From: an uncultured Clostridia bacterium
GTDB taxonomy: Bacteria; Bacillota; Clostridia; Oscillospirales; CAG-272
Assembly (NCBI GenBank): GCA_945485605.1
Contig: CALYSG010000102.1
Span: 1 to 6,047, forward strand
Length of the DNA: 6,047 nucleotides
Direction of reading: 5' to 3'
Shown one piece after another: positions 1 through 5,055 of the stretch. The notes beneath the pieces are model-generated. The model did no database searches and was not told the origin of the DNA. It saw only the letters and a program-made list of their open reading frames with translations. Each line of letters begins with the position of its first letter. The first letter of the stretch is position 1. The position numbers were made by a program, and so were the translations under genes.

Positions 1-48
1 TTTGATCCCGTAAATGCACCGAAAAAGTCACAAAACCGTGTAAAGGAC

Positions 49-57
49 TTATCCACA
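49..57 (+). promoter_or_regulatory. DnaA box (TTATCCACA, perfect consensus)
   Basis: The nine bases TTATCCACA match the strongest known DnaA-binding site exactly. The initiator DnaA binds such boxes to build the complex that opens the origin. The site lies 303 bases upstream of the preferred dnaN start and faces the AT-rich tract. It may also contribute to DnaA control of dnaN transcription. Confidence 0.85.
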
Positions 58-81
58 AAACGTCCACCCGTCCTCCTTTCG

Positions 82-90
82 TTTTCAACA
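82..90 (+). promoter_or_regulatory. Weak DnaA-box-like site (TTTTCAACA)
   Basis: TTTTCAACA differs from the consensus TTWTNCACA at one position (A instead of C at base 6). On its own it is weak. It is listed because it lies between two consensus boxes and because the same variant recurs, on the other strand, in the box cluster inside the kinase gene (5481-5489). Confidence 0.35.
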
Positions 91-102
91 GGCCAAATAA
101 GA

Positions 103-124
103 CTTGAATTGCCGGAAAATCAAG
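103..124. repeat. Imperfect 22-bp palindrome centred on CCGG
   Basis: Positions 103-124 form a near-palindrome: the outer arms CTTGA and TCAAG pair fully, the centre is CCGG, and 9 of the 11 base pairs are complementary. It overlaps the -35 half of the weak promoter candidate at 104-134, so it could be an operator. No known binding consensus was recognised. Confidence 0.35.
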
Positions 125-134
125 GTTTTATAAG
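104..134 (+). promoter_or_regulatory. Weak candidate promoter for dnaN-recF-remB-gyrB
   Basis: TTGAAT (104-109) and TATAAG (129-134) resemble sigma-A -35 and -10 elements, but the 19-base spacer is longer than the usual 17. Transcription would start near 141, giving a dnaN leader of roughly 220 bases that crosses the second DnaA box and the palindromes. The operon may also be read from a dnaA promoter to the left of the window. No better -35/-10 pair was found closer to dnaN. Confidence 0.25.
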
Positions 135-144
135 GGCTTTCGGG

Positions 145-153
145 TTTTCCACA
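145..153 (+). promoter_or_regulatory. DnaA box (TTTTCCACA) with degenerate tandem copy
   Basis: TTTTCCACA fits the consensus TTWTNCACA and has the same orientation as the box at 49-57. A degenerate copy, TTTTCCATG, follows directly at 154-162, and its end forms the 10-bp palindrome TTCCATGGAA (156-165). The box lies 13 bases before the trio-like element, which is the position expected of the box that guides DnaA onto single-stranded DNA. Confidence 0.75.
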
Positions 154-165
154 TTTTCCATGGAA

Positions 166-219
166 TCTATTACTTAATTCTACTTAATAATTCTTTCTTT
201 TATATGTATTCATTCTATT
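166..219. other. AT-rich unwinding element with DnaA-trio-like start
   Basis: This tract has 9 G or C bases in 54, about 17%, and nearly all of them are C on the + strand. It begins with CTA TTA CTT (167-175). On the complementary strand these read 3'-GAT-AAT-GAA-5', the pattern of the DnaA-trio element that DnaA uses to open the origin. TACTTAAT then occurs twice, ten bases apart (171-178 and 181-188), giving further CTA and CTT steps at 180-185. Position and order relative to the DnaA box agree with a DNA unwinding element, but the function is inferred. Confidence 0.6.
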
Positions 220-225
220 CGTCTA

Positions 226-256
226 TCGCGCGCGAGAAAAGAAAATATTTTCTTTT
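226..256. repeat. Two adjacent perfect palindromes
   Basis: TCGCGCGCGA (226-235) is a perfect 10-bp palindrome of alternating CG. One base later, AAAAGAAAATATTTTCTTTT (237-256) is a perfect 20-bp palindrome, 18 of whose base pairs join two matching A/T blocks around single G and C bases. A run of T continues to 259. As RNA the second could fold into a weak AU hairpin followed by U, but it lacks the GC stem of a normal terminator. A protein-binding site at the edge of the origin is an alternative. Neither role is established. Confidence 0.5.
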
Positions 257-262
257 TTTGCC

Positions 263-275
263 GAAGGAGACTATG
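263..275 (+). promoter_or_regulatory. Shine-Dalgarno and alternative in-frame dnaN start (ATG 273)
   Basis: GAAGGAG (263-269) stands three bases before an ATG at 273-275. That ATG is in frame with dnaN and no stop intervenes, so initiation here would add 29 residues before the usual DnaN start. The extension (starting MLKTSSEDVKKHK) is highly charged and unlike the start of known clamps. The spacing is somewhat short. The start at 360 is preferred because it begins exactly where family homology begins. Confidence 0.4.
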
Positions 276-331
276 TTGAAAACTTCTTCAGAAGACGTAA
301 AAAAACATAAGATCAAAGAAAATCAAGACGT

Positions 332-354
332 TGCCGCCGAAAGCGGCAGGGAGG
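332..354 (+). promoter_or_regulatory. Hairpin abutting the dnaN Shine-Dalgarno
   Basis: TGCCGC (332-337) pairs with GCGGCA (343-348) around the five-base loop CGAAA. The last stem base is also the first base of the Shine-Dalgarno AGGGAGG (348-354), which stands five bases before the ATG at 360. The strong ribosome site supports the start at 360. The hairpin leaves most of that site free and could tune initiation or slow ribosomes coming from the upstream ATG. Confidence 0.5.
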
Positions 355-359
355 TTAAT

Positions 360-1511
360 ATGAAAATAGTATTCAGCAGACAGAAGGCTGCGGCATCGCT
401 CGCACCTCTGATGAACGCAACGACCGGAAGGTCGGCGGTCAGCACCTCGGACGGCTTCCTTATCGAGGCTTCGGCTCCCGATAAATGCGTTTTCACCGCA
501 TATGACCTTGAAAAAGGTATGAGAACCAATGTTGAGGCTAAGGTCCTTGAGGGCGGAAGCTATATAATCAATGCTCAGAAGTTTCTTCAGACACTTCGCG
601 TTATGGAGGGTGAGGACGTCACATTGACTGTCGACGAAAAGCTTTCCGCCTGCATAAGCTCCGGAAAATCTTCTCACAAAATGAATGCCATGCGCGGAGA
701 GGACTTTCCGAAAATTCCAGAGCTTAAAAGTCAGCTCGGATTCGAGATTCCGCAGGCATCACTCCGCTCTATGATAGGAAAAACGATGTACGCTATCGGC
801 GTCAATGACCAAAGACAGGTACTTAACGGCTGCTATTTCAGGATAGTTGACAAGAACCTTATGCTCGTCTCCTGCGACAGCTTCAAGCTCGCCAAATGTT
901 CGACCGAGACCGAGCTTGAGAACCGCAACTCGGACGGCAGCCGCGTAAGTTTCTCCTTTATCGTACCGGTCAAAACGGTAAACGAGCTTTACAAGCTCCT
1001 TTCCGATGACGAGGAAGCTACAACGCGCATTTATATGATGCGTAAGCATATTATCATGGAGCTCGGTGATATAATCTTCTTCTCGCGTCTTATAGAGGGA
1101 GAATATATAGATTACGACAGGATAATCCTCAAAAATCATAAGATAGTAGCAGTCACCGATCGCGATGAGCTTATATCTGCGCTCGAGCGCGCGGCTCTTG
1201 TAACGGAGGAGAGGATCGCCGGCAGTGTCCGTTCTCATGTTAAGCTCGAATTTGTCGGCGATATTCTGAAGATCACGGCAAATTCCGCTGCGGGAAGCAC
1301 GTACGATGAGCTTAATATCGAGCACGAGGGCAACGATATCTGTATTGCTTTCAATAACCGTTATCTGCTCGACAGCCTTCGCTCCTGCCCGGGCGATAAG
1401 GTAAAGCTGTCGCTTTCATCTCCCCTTACGAGCATGAATATCCAGCCCGCGAAAGAGGAAGAGGGAAGCGAGGATGTATTCATGCTCCTGCCCGTCAGAA
1501 TGAAGGACTGA
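360..1511 (+). CDS. dnaN: DNA polymerase III sliding clamp (beta subunit)
   Basis: DnaN forms a ring dimer around DNA and tethers replicative polymerase and repair proteins in the cytoplasm. The 383-residue product is close to the usual 365-380. It should fold into three clamp domains, at about 1-125, 126-255 and 256-383. Family-typical stretches are visible: GEDFPKIPEL at 113-122, VLNGCYF at 154-160, LIEGEYIDYDRII at 244-256, FNNRYLLDSL at 331-340 and the C-terminal MLLPVR at 375-380, where hydrophobic pocket residues lie in known clamps. The start at 360 is chosen because MKIVFSRQ aligns with the normal first strand and AGGGAGG lies five bases upstream. An in-frame ATG at 273 is a possible longer start. 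The stop overlaps the recF start by one base, which suggests translational coupling. Confidence 0.96.
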   Translation: MKIVFSRQKAAASLAPLMNATTGRSAVSTSDGFLIEASAPDKCVFTAYDLEKGMRTNVEAKVLEGGSYIINAQKFLQTLRVMEGEDVTLTVDEKLSACISSGKSSHKMNAMRGEDFPKIPELKSQLGFEIPQASLRSMIGKTMYAIGVNDQRQVLNGCYFRIVDKNLMLVSCDSFKLAKCSTETELENRNSDGSRVSFSFIVPVKTVNELYKLLSDDEEATTRIYMMRKHIIMELGDIIFFSRLIEGEYIDYDRIILKNHKIVAVTDRDELISALERAALVTEERIAGSVRSHVKLEFVGDILKITANSAAGSTYDELNIEHEGNDICIAFNNRYLLDSLRSCPGDKVKLSLSSPLTSMNIQPAKEEEGSEDVFMLLPVRMKD

Positions 1512-2620
1512 TGCTCTGCAAAAAGCTGACGGCAAATAATTTCCGCAACATCGAGCACGCCGAGGTGAGTTTTTCACCCGGTGTGAATCTTCTCGTCGGT
1601 GACAACGCGCAGGGCAAGACGAACCTTCTTGAGGCTATCGGTTATATATCCCTCGGGAAGAGCTTCCGGGGCGCGACCGAGGCTGAGATGATAGCCTTCG
1701 GTCATGACAGCGCGTCGATCTCGCTCGATTTTTCGGATTCGCTCCGCGATCAGAATATCTCTGTCGGGATATTCAGCGGTAAGCGAAGAAAATTCGAGCA
1801 AAACGGCGTGAAAATATTCAAAATGTCCGATATCGTAGGTGCTGTGCGTGCCGTTATATTCTGTCCCGAGCACCTGTCGCTGATAAAAAGCGGACCCGCC
1901 GAGCGTCGCTCCTGGCTCGATATGGCGCTATGTCAGTCGCGTCCGGTCTACCTTCAGTCGCTCTCAAGGCTCAATAAGCTCTTAAAACAGCGAAACAGAC
2001 TTCTGAAGGACGCCGAAAATGACAGAAAGACCTTTGACGCCACGGTCGGAGTGTGGTCGGAGGGGATCGCGCACGAGTCGGCTCTGATCGGGAAATTCAG
2101 GTACGACTACGTTCGTGAGGCGGGAAAGCATATCGAGCGTTTTTTCAGTGAAATGACGGGCGGAAGCGAGAAGCCTTCGGTGACTTTTGCCGGTTCTGCA
2201 AAGCAGGAGGAAGAGGCTTTTTCGGATATTGAGGCGACCGAGAAAGAATATCTGAGGCTCCTTACCTCAAATACCGAGCGCGAGATCGCTGCCGGCTCTA
2301 CCCTTTGGGGCGCACACAAGGACGATATCAAGATAGACCTTAACGGCAGATCGGCAAGGGATTTCTCCTCTCAGGGACAGCAGAGGTCATTGGCTCTCGC
2401 CATGAAGCTCGCCGAGGGTGAGCTTTGTCGGCGGGATATCGGAGAATATCCGGTCTTCCTTCTCGACGACGTGCTGTCGGAGCTCGACGCAAAAAGAAAA
2501 GCATACCTTGTGAATGAGATAAAAGGAAAACAGGTAATAATGACGGGCTGTGACCTCTCGGTAAAAGCAGAAAACACCGTTTTCGTAAAAAACGGATGCT
2601 ATTCGACTGTGGCAGACTGA
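1511..2620 (+). CDS. recF: DNA replication and repair ATPase RecF
   Basis: RecF is an SMC-like ATPase that binds gapped DNA and, with RecO and RecR, helps load RecA at single-strand gaps and stalled forks. The 369-residue protein has the usual length. It shows Walker A GDNAQGKT at 30-37, the family GAHKDD stretch at 267-272, the ABC signature SSQGQQRS at 286-293, Walker B PVFLLDD at 314-320 and the D-loop SELD at 323-326. All key ATPase motifs are intact. Its ATG shares one base with the dnaN stop (TGATG), and AAGGA at 1503-1507 lies inside the dnaN end, so translation is probably coupled. In Bacillus a small S4-domain gene separates dnaN from recF; here there is none. Confidence 0.96.
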   Translation: MLCKKLTANNFRNIEHAEVSFSPGVNLLVGDNAQGKTNLLEAIGYISLGKSFRGATEAEMIAFGHDSASISLDFSDSLRDQNISVGIFSGKRRKFEQNGVKIFKMSDIVGAVRAVIFCPEHLSLIKSGPAERRSWLDMALCQSRPVYLQSLSRLNKLLKQRNRLLKDAENDRKTFDATVGVWSEGIAHESALIGKFRYDYVREAGKHIERFFSEMTGGSEKPSVTFAGSAKQEEEAFSDIEATEKEYLRLLTSNTEREIAAGSTLWGAHKDDIKIDLNGRSARDFSSQGQQRSLALAMKLAEGELCRRDIGEYPVFLLDDVLSELDAKRKAYLVNEIKGKQVIMTGCDLSVKAENTVFVKNGCYSTVAD

Positions 2621-2661
2621 TCTTATTCGGAAAAAACGTTAAGGTTAAGGAAGAGAAGAAA

Positions 2662-2913
2662 ATGTATCTTCACATCGGAAACAGCAAAAATTTGCGGACG
2701 CGCGAGATAATCGGGATATTTGATCTCGACTCGTCGTCGGTATCGGCTACAACAAAGAAATATTTATCGGCTGCCGAAAAATGCGGAAGGCTCGAGAGCG
2801 CCACCGAAGAGCTGCCGAAATCATTCATATTATACGGCGACGGCAAGAATACGAAGGTCTGCCTTTCACAGCTTTCGTCGGCGTCGCTGCTCTCAAGAAC
2901 CGAAATCAAATGA
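2662..2913 (+). CDS. remB: RemB-like small regulator (DUF370, YaaB family)
   Basis: The 83-residue product begins MYLHIG and contains REIIGIFDLD at 14-23, ELPKSFILY at 50-58 and a KVCLSQLSSASLLSR stretch near the end. These are hallmarks of the DUF370 family encoded between recF and gyrB in Bacillota. In Bacillus subtilis the family members RemA and RemB regulate extracellular-matrix and osmoprotection genes, and RemA binds DNA as an oligomer; the role in this organism is inferred and unknown. The start at 2662 matches the family N-terminus, with AAGGA at 2647-2651 about ten bases upstream. An upstream in-frame start overlapping the recF end would add residues unlike the family. No membrane segment or signal peptide is visible. 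Confidence 0.88.
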   Translation: MYLHIGNSKNLRTREIIGIFDLDSSSVSATTKKYLSAAEKCGRLESATEELPKSFILYGDGKNTKVCLSQLSSASLLSRTEIK

Positions 2914-2914
2914 T

Positions 2915-2928
2915 AAAGGAAATGGTTG
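2915..2928 (+). promoter_or_regulatory. Ribosome binding site supporting the TTG start of gyrB
   Basis: AAAGGA (2915-2920) lies five bases before TTG at 2926 but 17 bases before the next in-frame ATG at 2938. Good spacing therefore favours the TTG start. The out-of-frame ATG at 2922 is only one base from the site and opens a seven-codon frame ending at 2945. Confidence 0.55.
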
Positions 2929-4902
2929 GTACTCAAAATGACTGAAAACCTCAATGAAGCTATGAACGAAGAAAAGGTCAACGAAAAGCCCGAGGGTGTA
3001 TATGACGAAAGTCAGATACAGGTCCTTGAGGGTCTTGAAGCCGTAAGGGTACGTCCCGGGATGTATATCGGATCGACTTCGATCAGGGGTCTGCATCACC
3101 TTGTCTACGAGATAGTGGACAACTCTATCGACGAGGCGCTTGCCGGCGAATGTGACAGGATAGAGGTAAAGCTCCTTCCCGACGGAAGCTGTTCGGTCCG
3201 GGACGACGGACGAGGGATCCCGAGTCACATTCACCCGAAGATGGGCATACCTACTCTTGAGGTCGTTTTCACCGTCCTTCACGCCGGAGGCAAATTCGGC
3301 GGAGAGGGCTATAAATTTTCGGGAGGCCTTCACGGCGTCGGAGCATCCGTTGTCAACGCTCTCTCGGAATGGATGGAGATAGAAAACCACCGCGACGGTC
3401 ACCTTTATACCATGAGATTCGAGCGCGGCAAGGTGGTAAGGCCCTTCTGCGACGAGGGAGAATCTGATGGAAAAGGGCTATACGTCCGTTTCAAGCCCGA
3501 CCCGCAGATATTTGAGGAGACCGTTTTCGACTACAACGTGCTTCTTAACCGCCTGCGCGAGCAGGCATTCCTGAACGCGGGCGTTAATATATGCTTCCGC
3601 GACGAGAGAGGCGAGGATATTATCGAAAATGACCTTATGTACGAGGGCGGTATCAAATCCTTCGTGACCTATCTCAACGGTATGAAGCACGAAAATACGA
3701 TAAACCCCGACGTCATTTATATGCGCGCCGAACGCGACGATTATATAGCCGAGGTCGCGCTTCAGTACAACGAGAGCTACACCGAGTCGCTTCTTACCTT
3801 CGCGAACAATATAAACACGGTCGAGGGCGGAACGCACGATACAGGCTTTAAAACGGGACTTGCAAAGGTCCTTAACGACTACGCGCGAAAGAGCGGGATG
3901 CTCAAGGATTCGGACAAAAACCTCTCGGGCGAGGATGTGCGCGAAGGGCTCTGCGCCGTCGTTTCGGTCAAGCTGACCGACGCTCAGTTTGAGGGTCAGA
4001 CCAAAACTAAGCTCGGAAACAGCGATATGAGGAATTTCGTATACACGCTCGTTACGAACAAGCTCGCCGAATATTTTGAGGAGAACCCCGCTCCGGCGAA
4101 GGCGATCATAGACAAGGCTCTGCAGGCCTCCCGTGCACGTGAGGCGGCGAGAAAGGCGCGTGAGGCGACGAGAAGGGGGCTTTTAAAGGGCTCGACTCTT
4201 CCCGGAAAGCTCGCCGACTGTCACGAAAAGAACGTTGAGCTGACCGAGCTGTTTCTCGTCGAGGGAGATTCCGCAGGAGGCTCGGCAAAGACAGGCAGAC
4301 AGAGCCGCTTCCAGGCGATCCTTCCCCTTCGAGGCAAGGTACTGAACGTTGAGAAGGTCCGCGCCGACAAGGTCTACTGCAATCAGTCGCTGCTTCCGAT
4401 AATTCAGGCGCTCGGTTGCGGCATCGGCGATGAATTCGACATTACGAAGCTCCGCTACGGGAAGATAATAATTATGGCTGATGCCGATGTCGACGGCTCG
4501 CACATAAGGATACTGCTTCTGACCTTCTTCTTCCGTCATATGAGAAAGCTGATCGAGGACGGACACATCTTCCTTGCCCAGCCGCCTCTCTACAAGGTAT
4601 ACAAGCGTTCGGGCAAGGGGCCGGAGTATTACGCCTTCTCCGACGCCGAACGCGACAAATATATCGAAATGCTCGGCGGAGTTAACGTCGAGGCTGACCG
4701 ATATAAAGGTCTCGGTGAGATGGACGCCAACCAGCTCGCCGAAACGACTATGGACCCCGAAACGCGTACCCTTAAGCGTGTAACGATAAACGATGCCTTA
4801 GCGTGTGACGAGACCTTCGCACTCCTTATGGGCGACAAGGTCGAGCCTCGCCGCGTCTTTATAGAGGAAAACGCAAAATTCGCAGAAAACCTTGACATCT
4901 GA
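2926..4902 (+). CDS. gyrB: DNA gyrase subunit B
   Basis: GyrB supplies the ATPase and part of the DNA-cleavage core of gyrase, the type II topoisomerase that adds negative supercoils with GyrA. Numbered from the TTG start, the 658 residues show a GHKL ATPase domain with E62 and N66 in YEIVDNSIDEAL, DDGRGIP at 93-99 and the ATP lid GGLHGVG at 133-139. The transducer QTK loop is at 358-360. The TOPRIM domain has E446 in VEGDSAGG and DADVDG at 519-524, the metal-binding residues. The C-terminal GyrB part contains YKGLGEMDANQL at 593-604. The length matches Gram-positive GyrB and lacks the large insert of enterobacterial GyrB. ParE is similar in sequence, but the recF-remB context supports gyrB. 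Starting at ATG 2938 would shorten the protein by four residues. gyrA does not follow. Confidence 0.95.
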   Translation: MVLKMTENLNEAMNEEKVNEKPEGVYDESQIQVLEGLEAVRVRPGMYIGSTSIRGLHHLVYEIVDNSIDEALAGECDRIEVKLLPDGSCSVRDDGRGIPSHIHPKMGIPTLEVVFTVLHAGGKFGGEGYKFSGGLHGVGASVVNALSEWMEIENHRDGHLYTMRFERGKVVRPFCDEGESDGKGLYVRFKPDPQIFEETVFDYNVLLNRLREQAFLNAGVNICFRDERGEDIIENDLMYEGGIKSFVTYLNGMKHENTINPDVIYMRAERDDYIAEVALQYNESYTESLLTFANNINTVEGGTHDTGFKTGLAKVLNDYARKSGMLKDSDKNLSGEDVREGLCAVVSVKLTDAQFEGQTKTKLGNSDMRNFVYTLVTNKLAEYFEENPAPAKAIIDKALQASRAREAARKAREATRRGLLKGSTLPGKLADCHEKNVELTELFLVEGDSAGGSAKTGRQSRFQAILPLRGKVLNVEKVRADKVYCNQSLLPIIQALGCGIGDEFDITKLRYGKIIIMADADVDGSHIRILLLTFFFRHMRKLIEDGHIFLAQPPLYKVYKRSGKGPEYYAFSDAERDKYIEMLGGVNVEADRYKGLGEMDANQLAETTMDPETRTLKRVTINDALACDETFALLMGDKVEPRRVFIEENAKFAENLDI

Positions 4903-5055
4903 TGACGCATACGGAGGACGAATAAGACGGCACCCTTTCAAAGAACTTGCAGGCGGATCACGGGAGTAGAGTCTTGACTCGCGGCATTTTTGCAGAGCCG
5001 AAACTTTGACGGATTTTTGAGGAAGGTCATAAAACCGCATTTAAAAAAGATAAAA
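4903..5055. other. Spacer between gyrB and the kinase gene
   Basis: This spacer holds no supported gene. Near the left end GGAGG (4913-4917) looks like a strong Shine-Dalgarno but has no ATG, GTG or TTG at a suitable distance. GAGTCTTGACTC (4969-4980) is a short inverted repeat, and CGGC/GCCG (4982-4985, 4997-5000) can pair. Neither is followed directly by a U-run in the way a standard terminator requires, so it is uncertain where gyrB transcription ends. The right end holds the promoter candidate at 5006-5033. Confidence 0.5.
5006..5033 (+). promoter_or_regulatory. Candidate sigma-A promoter for the PfkB-family kinase
   Basis: TTGACG (5006-5011) matches the -35 consensus at five of six bases, and CATAAA (5028-5033) matches the -10 at four of six, with a 16-base spacer. 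Transcription would begin near 5040, leaving only about 16 A-rich bases before the ATG at 5056. This supports a separate transcription unit from gyrB. Confidence 0.45.

Larger units (their letters stand above)
1..359. other. oriC: Probable replication origin segment (dnaA-dnaN intergenic region, partial)
   Basis: This 359-base stretch carries no convincing gene. It lies directly upstream of dnaN, where many Bacillota have the unwinding part of their chromosomal origin. The sequence shows a perfect DnaA box at 49-57, a second consensus box at 145-153, a one-mismatch site at 82-90, a tract of about 17% GC at 166-219 and several palindromes. The arrangement of boxes, then a trio-like element, then AT-rich DNA, reading toward dnaN, matches the known layout of the Bacillus subtilis origin. 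That dnaA lies to the left is inferred, because no DnaA sequence is visible. Only part of the origin may be present, since other boxes often lie upstream of or beside dnaA. Confidence 0.75.

Noticed and set aside
1..177. Frame 1 is open for 58 codons from the left edge and could be the end of an upstream gene.
   Set aside because: The translation does not resemble the DnaA C-terminus or another family I recognise, and it runs through both DnaA boxes and into the AT-rich tract. It is best read as a chance open frame.
204..359. Longer dnaN starting at ATG 204.
   Set aside because: ATG 204 has no ribosome site and lies in the AT-rich unwinding tract. The residues before 360 do not match known clamps.
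759..1325. A 188-codon open frame on the - strand inside dnaN.
   Set aside because: It is wholly antisense to a clear clamp gene, has no recognised motif and appears to be a codon-usage shadow. The similar - strand frames inside recF, gyrB and the kinase gene are rejected for the same reason.
2509..2517. TGTGAATGA in recF as a DnaA box on the - strand.
   Set aside because: It has one mismatch to the consensus and is isolated from any other site, so it is likely chance.
4902..4925. Seven-codon frame MTHTEDE overlapping the gyrB stop as TGATG.
   Set aside because: It has no ribosome site of its own, is too short to judge, and TGATG overlaps occur easily by chance.
4969..5000. Possible intrinsic terminator after gyrB.
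   Set aside because: The GAGT/ACTC stem is only four to five pairs and is separated from the T-run by six bases. The CGGC/GCCG stem has the T-run inside its loop. Neither fits a standard terminator.
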